In this document: piece after piece, positions 44,568-53,761 of the stretch | How positions within the stretch are numbered: position 1 is the first letter of the stretch | Layout: every line of letters begins with the position of its first letter | Assembly: GCA_023422955.1 (NCBI GenBank) | Contig: JAFAGG010000035.1 | Location: 1-56,699, forward strand | Direction: 5' to 3' | Source: Pseudomonadota bacterium | GTDB taxonomy: Bacteria > Pseudomonadota > Gammaproteobacteria > Burkholderiales > Burkholderiaceae_D | DNA: 56,699 nt | Notes under the pieces: generated by a model | What the model saw: only the letters and a program-made list of their open reading frames with translations | What the model was told of the DNA's origin: nothing | Database searches by the model: none | Translations under genes and position numbers: made by a program

Positions 44568-46210
44568 CGTGCGCCCTCCTCGGCCGGGTTGTCGGATGCC
44601 TCATTCACGCCGGACACGACCGGCTCGGACAAGACACGATTTATATAATTGGCAGGCTGCTGCAAATCGGCTGCGGCGCGTCCCAGGAAACCGAAAGTCG
44701 GTCCCGCCATCACGGCGAGCGCGATAGACAAGGCCAGCAGAAAACCTATGGGGATGACTTCCGAAGCCTGCAGCCGCGGCGGCTTCACGGCTGTGGACAC
44801 CCAAAAAGTACGCACGCCGAAACGCATCAATGCCAGGATGGCGGTAAAGCCGGATAACACAATCAGGGCCACCAGCGTCCAGGTCAGCGGCGTCACCATG
44901 GCCCCCGACACATTCGGATTGAGCAAGGCGTGAAACATGGTGAACTTGGCGAGAAAGCCGGGCAAGGGCGGAAGGCCGGAAATAATCAGCGCACAAGCGA
45001 AAAATGACAGGCCCAGGAAAGCCAGGGCCGCCGGCACGCCTATGCCTGCGGTTTCTTCCGGCTGCTCCTCCACCGCAAACGCTTCAATCGTCAAGGCCAG
45101 CATGGCCGCTCCGGGAGAGCTGATGCGTCCTATCAATTCGATCAGCAGCATGAGGGCGGCAACGGCAAGGGTCGAGCCCACCAGGTAATAGAGGGTGGCG
45201 GGAATCAGGGATGGCTGGTCATATCCTATCAGGGCCAGCAAAGTCCCCGACGACACAATCGCCGCATAACCCGCCATGCGCCCCGGTTCCTGGCTGGCCA
45301 GCATGCCGGCCGCGCCGAACACGATGGTTGCGATGCCGCCCCAGAACAGCGCCGCGAAACCGAAACCGGTCGCTTCGCCTGCGCCATCGGAAAAAGCCAG
45401 CAACCAGATGCGCAGAATGGCGTACACGCCGATCTTGGTCATCAGCACCAGCATCGCAGCCACCGGCGGTGATGCTGCGGCATAGGTGGCGGGCAGCCAG
45501 AATCCTATCGGCCACATCGCACTCTTGATCAGAAACGCAATGGCCAGCACGGTGGCGCCTACTTTCAGCAATTGCAGGTCCAAATCCGCGACATCCGGCA
45601 TGCGCGCTGCCAGATCCGCCATGTTCAGCGTGCCGGTGGAAGCATAGATCAGGGCCACGCCGATCAGGAACAGCAGTGAAGCCGTCAGGTTGATGGCGAT
45701 GTACTGCATGCCTGCGCGCACCCGTGCGACGTTATAGCCATGCAGCACCAGGCCATAGGACGCTGCCAGCATGACTTCGAAGAACACGAACAGGTTGAAC
45801 AGATCATGCGTCAGGAAAGCGCCGTTGATGCCCATCAGCAGGAACTGGAACAGCGAATGGAAATGCACGCCGATGCGGCTCCAGCGACGCATGGAATAAA
45901 GCAGCGCGGCCGTGCCGATCAGGGCGGTCAGCAGCAGCATCATGGCGGCCAGGCGATCGGCCACCAGCGCGATGCCGAACGGCGCGCTCCAGTTCGCGGC
46001 CAGATATACGCCTACACCCTGCTGCCAGTGCTCGCTGTCGGTCATGGCCATCAGCACCAGCGCCAGGCCCAGCATGCCCAGCATGGAAGCGAAGTTGATG
46101 GCGAACTTGAGCTGATGCCGGCTTTCGTTAATCAGTATCAGCAACGCGCCGCATAGCAGCGGCAGCACTACCGGCAGCAGGATCAGATGTTGGGTCCAGG
46201 ACAGCGTCAT
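44564..46210 (-). CDS. mrpD: Mrp/Pha-type cation/proton antiporter subunit D
   Basis: A 548-residue polytopic protein of the NuoN/NuoM-like proton-channel family (about 14 helices). It carries NGAFLTHDLFNLFVFFEVML and a conserved Lys-containing channel helix (LIKSAMWPIGFWLPATYAAA). It supplies one of the two proton-translocating channels of the antiporter. The C-terminus is extended and hydrophilic. It overlaps subunits C and E by four bases each. Confidence 0.95.
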   Translation of the reverse strand: MTLSWTQHLILLPVVLPLLCGALLILINESRHQLKFAINFASMLGMLGLALVLMAMTDSEHWQQGVGVYLAANWSAPFGIALVADRLAAMMLLLTALIGTAALLYSMRRWSRIGVHFHSLFQFLLMGINGAFLTHDLFNLFVFFEVMLAASYGLVLHGYNVARVRAGMQYIAINLTASLLFLIGVALIYASTGTLNMADLAARMPDVADLDLQLLKVGATVLAIAFLIKSAMWPIGFWLPATYAAASPPVAAMLVLMTKIGVYAILRIWLLAFSDGAGEATGFGFAALFWGGIATIVFGAAGMLASQEPGRMAGYAAIVSSGTLLALIGYDQPSLIPATLYYLVGSTLAVAALMLLIELIGRISSPGAAMLALTIEAFAVEEQPEETAGIGVPAALAFLGLSFFACALIISGLPPLPGFLAKFTMFHALLNPNVSGAMVTPLTWTLVALIVLSGFTAILALMRFGVRTFWVSTAVKPPRLQASEVIPIGFLLALSIALAVMAGPTFGFLGRAAADLQQPANYINRVLSEPVVSGVNEASDNPAEEGAR

Positions 46211-46551
46211 TGATCCGGCTCCTGTCCGTCAACATGGTCCGAGCCGGTAAGGCCGCGCATGCCTATCATTACGACGAGAAACAGCGCCGTGGTCGCGAAG
46301 CCGATCACGATGGCGGTCAGCACCAGCGCCTGAGGCAGGGGATCGGCGAAAGAGGATGGATCAGGCATGCCGTCGACCAGCGTCAGCGGCGCCTTGTCCA
46401 CCCACAGGCGTCCCATGATGAAGATGAACAGGTTCACGGCATAAGACATCAGCAGCAGGCCGGTCAGCACCTGGAAAGTGCGCGGACGCAGAACCAGCCA
46501 GATTCCCGAGCCGAACAATACGCCAATGGAGATGGAGATAATCGCTTCCAT
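46207..46551 (-). CDS. mrpC: Mrp/Pha-type cation/proton antiporter subunit C
   Basis: A 114-residue NuoK-like three-helix subunit (IGVLFGSGIWLVLRPRTFQV; ALVLTAIVIGFATTALFLVV). The start overlaps the stop of subunit A by one base, and the stop overlaps subunit D by four. The tight spacing implies stoichiometric translation. Confidence 0.95.
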   Translation of the reverse strand: MEAIISISIGVLFGSGIWLVLRPRTFQVLTGLLLMSYAVNLFIFIMGRLWVDKAPLTLVDGMPDPSSFADPLPQALVLTAIVIGFATTALFLVVMIGMRGLTGSDHVDGQEPDQ

Positions 46552-49460
46552 CAGACGATCTCCCTCAGAGGAGCCGACGCGGGCTCGGCAGGTGCGCCGG
46601 CCGGCTGGCGGTGACTGCGCAGCGACTGATGAGCCAATGCCACCAGGATCAGCATGGTCGTGCCGACCACCACGGTAAACACGCCAAGGTCGAAAACAAA
46701 AGCACTCGGCACATGGATTTCTCCCAGCACCGGCAGATGCAGATGAGCGGTGTGACTGGTCAGGAAGGGATAACCGAAGAACCAGGCGCCCAGGCCGGTG
46801 AAGCAGGCGATGACCAGCCCGTAAGCAATCCAGCGATACGGCCGCAACAGCCTCAGGTTATGTTCCACCCACGTGGTTCCAGCCATCATGTACTGCACGA
46901 TGACCGCTACCGTAAAGATCAGTCCGGCAACAAAACCGCCGCCGGGCAGATTATGTCCGCGCATGAAGAAGTAAACCGCCACCAGCACCATGAAGGGCAG
47001 CAGCGCACGCAGATAAACTGCCGGCACCATCAGGTAACCGCTCTCGACCTGCTGCCTTGGCGTCTGGCGACCGGCCCAGTCCACGGGATTGGCTTGTTGC
47101 GCAGGCAGTGCGAGGCTTTCCTGCGCCGGGCGGAAGCGTCGCAGCAGCGCATACACCGTCAAGGCCACAATCGAGAGCACCGTGATTTCGCCCATGGTAT
47201 CGAAGCCGCGGAAGTCCACCAGCAGCACGTTGACCACGTTGGTTCCTCCGCCTTCCGGCAAGGCGTGCAGCAGGAAGAAGTCGCCTATGCTTTCAGGCGC
47301 CGGATGCATCAGTACGACATAGCTGACGGCAGCCAGCGTCAAGCCTCCCGCCACCGCAACCAGGAAATCACGGCTGCGGCGCAGCCACACCGAGCGCGGT
47401 ATATTGATACCCAGCTCGCGCGGCACGATGCGCGGCGGCAGCCAGCGCAGGCCGAGCAGGATGAGCACCGTCGTCACCGTCTCGACCATCAACTGCGTCA
47501 GCGCGAGGTCGGGCGCGGAAAGCCACAGGAAAGTCATGCTAGTGACGATGCCGGTTCCGCCGACCAGGAGCAAGGCGGCCAGCCGGTGATACTTGGCCTG
47601 CCAGGCTGTCGCCAGTGCGCAAGCGCAACCGATTGCCCACATGGCTGCGAACAAGGGATCAAAACCTTCTTTTGACGGTGCCGGCAGCGTCGGCAGCTTG
47701 TCCAGAAGCAGCATGGGTACAACGATCATGACAACCAGGATCAGCAGCAACTGCGGCTGCAAACGTTTCGTACTCAGCCACTTCACCAGTAAAGAAGCGC
47801 CCGCCGCAATGCGCAGCATCGTGGTCTCGAAAGCCTGCGCGCCGCTGAAGCGATGCAGAACCGGCACCTTGTCGCGCTCCCGCAGATCAAAATAGCGCCG
47901 CAATACGCCGTACAGCGTGATGCCTCCCAGCAGCGCAACGATGCTCATGATCAGGGGCAGATTGAAACCATGCCACATGGCGAGGTCGAATTCTGGCGTG
48001 TTTTCGCCCAGCACCGATGCCACGCCCAGATGCAGAACCGGCTCCACGCTCCATCCCGGCGCCACGCCCACCAGCAGGCACAACAGCACCAGGAACTCGA
48101 CCGGAAAACGCATCCAGCGCGGCGGCTCATGCGGCTCGCGCGGCAGATCGGTCGGCAGCTTGCCAAAAAATACGCTGATGAAGCGCAAGGAGTACGCCAC
48201 GCTGAACAGGCCCATCGCCACCGCAGCGATCGCCATCCACCACTCTTCCGAACCGCCTACCAGCAGGGTTTCGGCAAAGAACATTTCCTTGGAAATAAAT
48301 CCGTTCAGCAGCGGCACGCCTGCCATGGCGGCACTCGCAATGATTGCCAGCGTGCCGGTATAAGGCAAGGCCTTGCCCAGGCCGCGCAGCAGCCGCATGT
48401 CACGCGTGCCGGTTTCATGGTCCATGATGCCGGCCGCCATGAACAGCGAAGCCTTGAAGGTGGCGTGATTGAGCGTATGGAAAATGGCGGCCACCATCGC
48501 ATGCGGCGTACTCATGCCCAGCAGCACCGTTATCAGGCCGAGATGGCTGATCGTAGAATATGCCAGCAGGCCTTTCAGATCCTGCTGAAAGATCGCGGCG
48601 AAGGAACCGATCAGCATGGTGCACACGCCCGCACCCGCGATGATCCAGGTCCATTCCGGCGTACCGGACAAGGAAGGCCACAGGCGCATCAGCAGGAATA
48701 TGCCGGCCTTGACCATGGTGGCCGAATGCAGATAAGCCGATACGGGCGTGGGTGCCGCCATCGCGTGAGGCAGCCAGAAATGGAAGGGGAACTGCGCACT
48801 TTTGGTCAGCGCGCCCAGTGCCACCAGTATCAGTGCCCCCAGATACCACTCATGCGCGCGGATAATATCGCCTGCTTCCAGCACGGCATCGAGTTCGTAG
48901 CTGCCGACTATGCTACCCAGTATCAGCACGCCTGCCAGCAGGCAGAGGCCGCCTGCTGCCGTGACGGTAAAGGCCATGCGCGCGCCGCGCCGTGCATCGA
49001 TACGATGATGCCAGTAGCCGATCAGCAAGAAGGAAGTCAGGCTGGTCAGTTCCCAGAACACGACCAGCTGGATCAGGTTGCCGGACAACACCACACCCAG
49101 CATCGATCCCATGAATGCCAGCAGGAAGGAGAAAAAGCGCGGCACCGGATCTTCGGGCGACATGTAGTAACGCGCATAGATCACGACCAGCAAGCCTATC
49201 CCTGTGATCATCAATGAAAACAGCCATGCCAGCCCATCCATGCGCAAGCCGAAGTTGACGCCGTGCTCCGGCAACCACTGCGCCTGATAACGCAGCACCT
49301 CGCCGGCGCTGACATCAGGATAGACATAAATAGTCAGCAGCAAACCGAACAAGGCCACGCCGCCTGCCAGAAATGCTTCGCGATTGCGCGCATTAACGGG
49401 CATGCTGGCAGCAAATATACTGCCTACAAACGGAACGAGGACAAGGGCCAGTAGCAGCAT
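46551..49460 (-). CDS. mrpA: Mrp/Pha-type cation/proton antiporter, fused subunits A and B
   Basis: A 969-residue polytopic protein. Residues about 1-780 match MrpA, which is NuoL-like (VVFWELTSLTSFLLIGYWHH; LTKSAQFPFHFWLPHAMAAP; LNHATFKASLFMAAGIMDHETGTRD). The last about 190 residues match subunit B (FFMRGHNLPGGGFVAGLIF, then FLTSHTAHLHLP). Separate B genes are absent, so this is the A-B fusion typical of Pha-type (group 2) operons. The complex exchanges Na+ or K+ for H+ at alkaline pH. The ribosome site before 49460 is weak. Confidence 0.95.
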   Translation of the reverse strand: MLLLALVLVPFVGSIFAASMPVNARNREAFLAGGVALFGLLLTIYVYPDVSAGEVLRYQAQWLPEHGVNFGLRMDGLAWLFSLMITGIGLLVVIYARYYMSPEDPVPRFFSFLLAFMGSMLGVVLSGNLIQLVVFWELTSLTSFLLIGYWHHRIDARRGARMAFTVTAAGGLCLLAGVLILGSIVGSYELDAVLEAGDIIRAHEWYLGALILVALGALTKSAQFPFHFWLPHAMAAPTPVSAYLHSATMVKAGIFLLMRLWPSLSGTPEWTWIIAGAGVCTMLIGSFAAIFQQDLKGLLAYSTISHLGLITVLLGMSTPHAMVAAIFHTLNHATFKASLFMAAGIMDHETGTRDMRLLRGLGKALPYTGTLAIIASAAMAGVPLLNGFISKEMFFAETLLVGGSEEWWMAIAAVAMGLFSVAYSLRFISVFFGKLPTDLPREPHEPPRWMRFPVEFLVLLCLLVGVAPGWSVEPVLHLGVASVLGENTPEFDLAMWHGFNLPLIMSIVALLGGITLYGVLRRYFDLRERDKVPVLHRFSGAQAFETTMLRIAAGASLLVKWLSTKRLQPQLLLILVVMIVVPMLLLDKLPTLPAPSKEGFDPLFAAMWAIGCACALATAWQAKYHRLAALLLVGGTGIVTSMTFLWLSAPDLALTQLMVETVTTVLILLGLRWLPPRIVPRELGINIPRSVWLRRSRDFLVAVAGGLTLAAVSYVVLMHPAPESIGDFFLLHALPEGGGTNVVNVLLVDFRGFDTMGEITVLSIVALTVYALLRRFRPAQESLALPAQQANPVDWAGRQTPRQQVESGYLMVPAVYLRALLPFMVLVAVYFFMRGHNLPGGGFVAGLIFTVAVIVQYMMAGTTWVEHNLRLLRPYRWIAYGLVIACFTGLGAWFFGYPFLTSHTAHLHLPVLGEIHVPSAFVFDLGVFTVVVGTTMLILVALAHQSLRSHRQPAGAPAEPASAPLREIV

Positions 49461-50015
49461 GGTTTCTGGAAATGCTGAATAAATATCAGGGATAGGTTTA
49501 TCGCGACAGACAGTACGGCGCCACTCGACTACACCGCGCCACAGCTTTCACTGCCTGAGATACAGGACTGCGAATGCCTTGAGCAGTTCTCCCTTGGATG
49601 ATTCTCGCTGAGTCTTCCATGACAGCAGACAAGTCAGGAACACATCTGCTTCAGTGAAAAACTGCATATTGAAATGCAGCACAGCCGGGAAAAACAGGGG
49701 ATTTTCGTCGGTTCAGGTCGGCCTACTTTACCATGCGCCTAGATATACTTTGGCGAAGCAGGGAAGGCGTGCGCAAAAAATGCCGCGATGCCGCGACCCG
49801 ATTATGACCGGATATTTTCTGAACAGCAACTAGGGTAAGCCTTAATTCTTCAAACCTGGAGTGCGGAAGAACAAAAAATAAAAAGCGAAGAGCTGCCTTG
49901 CCGACCGCCCTCCCCGTTTTCCCGTGGTGGTTCGCCATCCCGGCAAACGACCTGCCTAAAAATTGGGCACGGCAATTATTAGCCATGATCAAGCAGCCGC
50001 ATCCGGAAGAACGCG
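49461..50015. other. Intergenic region between ribE and the Mrp operon
   Basis: About 555 bases. A 107-codon reverse frame (49723-50046) is Arg/Ser/Phe-rich, has no domain, and is not called. The segment is expected to hold the Mrp promoter. I found no convincing -35/-10 pair and no operator-like symmetry. Confidence 0.4.
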
Positions 50016-50047
50016 AAAAAAAATTATTGCACCCAGCTTGACGCAAT
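50016..50047 (-). terminator. Possible terminator after ribE
   Basis: Read on the reverse strand, ATTGC and GCAAT form a 5-bp stem with a 12-base loop, followed by AATTTTTTTTCGC. The stem is weak but the T-run is strong and lies directly after the ribE stop. Confidence 0.4.
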
Positions 50048-50049
50048 CC

Positions 50050-50661
50050 CTAGCGGGACAGACTCAGCATGCGCTCGACATAACGCGCAATCAGATCGAC
50101 TTCGAGATTTACTTTGGCACCGACTTTCAAATGCTTGAGCGTCGTGACCTGTATCGTATGCGGAATCAGGTTAATCGAGAACTCGCATCCGGCGTCGGTA
50201 TCGCTCACGCGGTTCACCGTCAGCGACACACCATTGACCACCACCGAGCCTTTGTAGGCAAAATATTTCCCGAGTTCCCCGGGGGCCGTGATGACCAGTT
50301 CCCAGGATTCCCCGACCGGAGCAAATTTCACAACCGTGCCCAGGCCATCGACATGGCCGGACACCAGGTGCCCGCCCAGACGCTCCGCCAGCGTCAGCGC
50401 CTTCTCCAGGTTGACTTCGCCCAACTGATCCAGCCCGGCCGTGCGGTTCAGGCTTTCGCGCGAGACGTCAACCGCAAAAGCAGCCTCGCTCTTTTCCACG
50501 ACGGTCATGCAGGCGCCATTAAGAGCGATCGAATCGCCCAGCATGACATCGTCCAGCGACAACTCGCCCGCATCAATGGTCAGCCGCACGCCCGCCTGCT
50601 GGTCGCCCAGCGGCGTTATCGAAGTAATGCGGCCGACTGCGGCCACGATCCCGGTAAACAT
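50050..50661 (-). CDS. ribE: Riboflavin synthase, alpha subunit
   Basis: A 203-residue enzyme that dismutates two lumazines into riboflavin and a pyrimidine. It starts MFTGIVAAVGRITSITPL and has the two lumazine-binding repeats (LNGACMTVVEKSEAAFAVDV; VNGVSLTVNRVSDT), with GHLVSGHVDGLGTV between them. It lies 14 bases downstream of ribD, so the two form an operon. Confidence 0.96.
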   Translation of the reverse strand: MFTGIVAAVGRITSITPLGDQQAGVRLTIDAGELSLDDVMLGDSIALNGACMTVVEKSEAAFAVDVSRESLNRTAGLDQLGEVNLEKALTLAERLGGHLVSGHVDGLGTVVKFAPVGESWELVITAPGELGKYFAYKGSVVVNGVSLTVNRVSDTDAGCEFSINLIPHTIQVTTLKHLKVGAKVNLEVDLIARYVERMLSLSR

Positions 50662-50675
50662 GATTTCTCTTCCTG

Positions 50676-51767
50676 TCAGATAAAACGCGCCAGCATCCGC
50701 ACATCGGGGCCGACTGTCGTTACTTCTTGAAAGACCAGCCGGCGGCTGCCTTCCAGATTTTCCAGCGACGGCAAATCGAACAAGCCCTGCGCATCGCCAA
50801 TTATTTGCGGCGCCAGATAAAGCAGCAATTCATCCACGCATCCTTCGCGTATCAGCGAACCATTCAGCTTGAAACCGGCTTCCACATGCAATTCATTGAT
50901 GCCACGCTGCCCCAGCTCCCGCATCAGGGCGGCAAGATCGACCTTGCCGCGGGCATTCGGCAGCATCAGGATTTCAGCGCCCTGGGCTCGCAGTTGCGCT
51001 TCTTTGTGCGGGTCGGACTGTGCTGCAACGATCCAGGTGCCGCCACCTTGCAATACACGCGCATCGGGAGAGATTTCCAGGCGGCTGTCGATCACGATGC
51101 GCTGCGGCTGGCGCGGCGTATCGATTGCCCGCACCGTCAATTGCGGATCGTCTTCTTTCACCGTGCCGATCCCCGTCAGCACCGCGCAAGCCCGGGCGCG
51201 CCAGCGATGACCATCGTCGCGCGCCGCCTGCGAAGTGATCCACTGGCTGACGCCGTTATGCAGCGCCGTCTTGCCATCCAGGCTGGCGGCTGCCTTCATC
51301 CGCACCCACGGTGTGCCGCGACGCATGCGCGAGAAGAAGCCTATGTTCAATTCATGCGCTTCCCGCTCCAGCACGCCGCTGACCACTTCCATGCCTGCCG
51401 CCTTCAATCGCTCCAGCCCCTGCCCCGCCACCAGCGGATTAGGATCGGTCACGGCCGCGACCACGCGAGCGATGCCGGTCTCGATCAAGGCATCGGCGCA
51501 AGGCGGCGTGCGTCCATGATGACTGCACGGCTCCAGCGTCACATAGACGCTCGCTCCGCGCACGTCATGCCCGCGTGCCGCGGCATCGCGCAGCGCCTGC
51601 ACTTCCGCATGCGCCTGACCCGGCGGCTGCGTATGTCCGGTACCGATGACCGCCCCGTCCTTGACGATCACGCAGCCCACGCGCGGATTCGGCGTGGTGA
51701 TGTAAAGGCCCCTGGCCGCCCATTCGAGGGCCAGAGCCATGGCCTGCTGATCGCTAGTGATGTTCAC
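50676..51767 (-). CDS. ribD: Bifunctional riboflavin deaminase-reductase
   Basis: A 363-residue two-domain enzyme. The deaminase domain (about 1-145) has the zinc site HAEVQAL and TLEPCSHHGRTPPCADA. The reductase domain (about 150-363) has MKAAASLDGKTALHNGVSQWI. It performs the second and third steps of the pathway. With ribE, ribH and ribBA the window holds most of riboflavin synthesis. A separate functional ribA is expected elsewhere because the RibA half of ribBA is degenerate. Confidence 0.96.
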   Translation of the reverse strand: MNITSDQQAMALALEWAARGLYITTPNPRVGCVIVKDGAVIGTGHTQPPGQAHAEVQALRDAAARGHDVRGASVYVTLEPCSHHGRTPPCADALIETGIARVVAAVTDPNPLVAGQGLERLKAAGMEVVSGVLEREAHELNIGFFSRMRRGTPWVRMKAAASLDGKTALHNGVSQWITSQAARDDGHRWRARACAVLTGIGTVKEDDPQLTVRAIDTPRQPQRIVIDSRLEISPDARVLQGGGTWIVAAQSDPHKEAQLRAQGAEILMLPNARGKVDLAALMRELGQRGINELHVEAGFKLNGSLIREGCVDELLLYLAPQIIGDAQGLFDLPSLENLEGSRRLVFQEVTTVGPDVRMLARFI

Positions 51768-51922
51768 GGATGGAATAGAGGTAAAAAGAGAAAGCGGCGA
51801 AATATGGCGCTATTCTACCAATTCCACCTTGCCGCTCAGGAAGCGCGGACTACCGCTTCCGTTTCAAGCGACCGGCAAGAGCTCAAGATTGATGAAGAAA
51901 AGAGTGATGGCGACGAGCTGCC

Positions 51923-52435
51923 TTACTTCAACCAGGGCTGCAGTGCGGTGCGCATGCTTTCTTCACGCCAGCCATTCACCACTTCGCCGTCGATGACAAA
52001 TAGCGGCACGCCTCTTCCGCCCAGGCGCCTGAATTCGGATTTCGCATCAAACGATCGCTCAACATCCAGGTCCTGATATTCAATGCCATTGCGCGCAAAG
52101 AATTGACGGGCCGCCCTGCAGTAACCACAACTTTCCGTGCCGTACAGGATAATCTGCGGTTGAGCCGCCGCGACCTCGGCATGGCCCGCTTCATTGGCGT
52201 AATGCCGGTAACCGAACAAAGCCAGCGCCAGGAGAACCGCGATGACGACTATCTTCCCGAACGAAGCGGAGGATTCCGGCGCTGCGGAATGGTTGAGCCT
52301 GGCCTGGTAAGCGCCAGCAATATCTCCCGGCGCCAGCACCTTGTTGTAAGCCACCTGGCAGGAGGGGCATTGCCAGTCGGGATTGCTATCGGTGGGCTGG
52401 CGCTGGCAATGGCATTTCGGACAAGTACGCGACAT
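51923..52435 (-). CDS. Membrane-anchored glutaredoxin-like protein with N-terminal zinc ribbon
   Basis: A 170-residue protein in three parts. An N-terminal zinc ribbon (CPKCHC, then WQCPSCQVAYNK, about 5-32) is followed by one transmembrane helix (KIVVIAVLLALALFGY, about 60-77) and a glutaredoxin-fold domain (about 95-168). The redox motif is ESCGYCRAARQFF, with cis-Pro in GRGVPLFVIDG. It is likely a thiol-disulfide protein whose catalytic domain faces one side of the inner membrane. The Grx part resembles GrxC-type CGYC proteins. Partner and substrate are unknown. Confidence 0.85.
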   Translation of the reverse strand: MSRTCPKCHCQRQPTDSNPDWQCPSCQVAYNKVLAPGDIAGAYQARLNHSAAPESSASFGKIVVIAVLLALALFGYRHYANEAGHAEVAAAQPQIILYGTESCGYCRAARQFFARNGIEYQDLDVERSFDAKSEFRRLGGRGVPLFVIDGEVVNGWREESMRTALQPWLK

Positions 52436-52747
52436 GACGACAATCCGGGCAAGTTACGAGGCGGGTTAAGGGAATTGATTTCCGGTTTCAGGATAGCGGC
52501 TGATGCGCTTGGCAATAATCATTGGTGCTGCTCATTAATGAGCAGCACGGTACAAGCGCAGCATCCCCTGCCCCGCCAGGAAAATCGGCCGCTGCAATGA
52601 AACAGGCGAGCCATGCAGTCCGGCAGCATGCCGCCTCAGATTATTGAGTTGTACGTAAAATTCCACAAGCGCCGCCAGCAGTCAGCAGGAAAAATCCGAA
52701 CTCTCTGTCGCATAAAATTCACTGGCTTTTTATTGTGTTCCGGATGC
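52436..52747. other. Intergenic region with a long palindrome
   Basis: About 310 bases between the glutaredoxin-like gene and the end of the minor-pilin operon. No supported gene. The notable content is the 24-base palindrome at 52525-52548. Confidence 0.5.
52525..52548. repeat. 24-base perfect palindrome
   Basis: GTGCTGCTCATT followed by its exact reverse complement AATGAGCAGCAC, with no spacer. No T-run follows on either strand, so it looks more like a dimeric operator than a terminator. It lies about 90 bases upstream of the glutaredoxin-like gene start. Confidence 0.65.
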
Positions 52748-53290
52748 TCAGCAATCTGCAGCTTCAGTCTTGGGATTGCACAGTCTCGGCCGGCCGGTGA
52801 AGTTGATGATGATTTTCCGACTCTCCTCGCCCAACAGGAAAGTCCAGGAACCGGCACGCGCAGCCTGGCTGCTGGCATGACTTCTTCCGTAGCCGCTGCC
52901 GTTATAGGCGAAGTAAAGCGGCGCAGTGCCGCTGAAACCATCAAGTATCACCATGTCTTTCGGCACGGGACCGTGAACATAAATGAGCTCATCCTCAACA
53001 TCTGCCAACCGGTTGCCGTTCCTGTCCTGCATGACGGCCCAGCCGCTGGCCCAGTCGGTGGCATCGCCTGCCGGCACCAGGTCGATGCGCGCGCCGCGTC
53101 GAATCGCTTCCGAGCGCGCCAACTGAAGGGCGCTGTAAAAATTGCTGACAGCGGTGGACATCTGATAACGCCGAATCAAGCTGCTCATCGCCGGAGTACC
53201 GATCGCCAGCAGGATCAGGAGGATAAGCATCGCGATCAGCACCTCGGGCAAGGTATATCCGTGCAGACGAGAACTCAGGATAGTCCGCAT
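52748..53290 (-). CDS. fimT: FimT/GspH-type minor pseudopilin
   Basis: A 180-residue pilin-like protein with the class III leader GYTLPEVLIAMLILLILLAIG (Gly before the cleavage site, Glu5 of the mature protein). The GspH/FimT fold includes FYSALQLARSEAIRRG and a C-terminal disulfide candidate pair (RPRLCNPK and terminal Cys). It is the last gene of the operon. In many genomes fimT is first, so the order here is altered. Confidence 0.87.
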   Translation of the reverse strand: MRTILSSRLHGYTLPEVLIAMLILLILLAIGTPAMSSLIRRYQMSTAVSNFYSALQLARSEAIRRGARIDLVPAGDATDWASGWAVMQDRNGNRLADVEDELIYVHGPVPKDMVILDGFSGTAPLYFAYNGSGYGRSHASSQAARAGSWTFLLGEESRKIIINFTGRPRLCNPKTEAADC

Positions 53291-53296
53291 GGCATC

Positions 53297-53761
53297 TTAC
53301 CAGCAGGGCTTGCCATTGCCGCCGGCCTTGCGCACGCCCGCGCTGCTCAAGCTAAGCGTGCCGCATTCCTTGTCCGAATAGCCTTGTTGCACTTTGGCCG
53401 TTCCCGGTACCGCAATGAGCATCACGCATTGTTTCAAGGTGTGTCCTTCGCATTCCTCGGCGCTGATTTCATAGGCACTGGTCTCGGGAGCACTACCCGA
53501 ATACCAGAAAAATTTTTGGGGTTTGGCAACTGAGAATTCGGCGTAACTGCCATGGATGGAATAATGCCTTTCCTGTTGCTGCATGTTCTTCATCATGACG
53601 GCCCAGGCTTCTACTCGCTTGGCGCGCTTGACCGAAGATTGGTAAGACGGAAGCGCCAGGACAATGAGTATGCTCATCAGCACCAGGACTGCTATCAATT
53701 CAATCAAACTGAATCCATGATGAATGCGCGTCCCTTGCTCATTTCTTCTTGATTGCATCAT
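53297..53761 (-). CDS. pilE: PilE-type type IV pilin-like protein
   Basis: A 154-residue pilin with the prepilin site HHGFSLIELIAVLVLMSIL. After the helix come KRAKRVEAWAVMMKNMQQQE and HYSIHGSYAE, as in PilE-type minor pilins. Paired cysteines are at the C-terminus. The start overlaps the pilX stop by 23 bases. A 12-to-15-residue leader precedes the Gly. It is a minor pilin rather than the major subunit, judging by context. Confidence 0.87.
   Translation of the reverse strand: MMQSRRNEQGTRIHHGFSLIELIAVLVLMSILIVLALPSYQSSVKRAKRVEAWAVMMKNMQQQERHYSIHGSYAEFSVAKPQKFFWYSGSAPETSAYEISAEECEGHTLKQCVMLIAVPGTAKVQQGYSDKECGTLSLSSAGVRKAGGNGKPCW

Noticed and set aside
47853..49217. 454-codon forward frame opposite the fused mrpA gene
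   Set aside because: Gln/His/Arg-rich shadow of a membrane-protein gene; no recognisable features.
49723..50046. 107-codon reverse frame between ribE and mrpA
   Set aside because: No domain, unlikely composition, and it begins in the ribE terminator region.
50727..52076. 449-codon forward frame opposite ribD
   Set aside because: Shadow composition (His/Gln/Arg) and it runs across the ribD promoter region without a coding signal.
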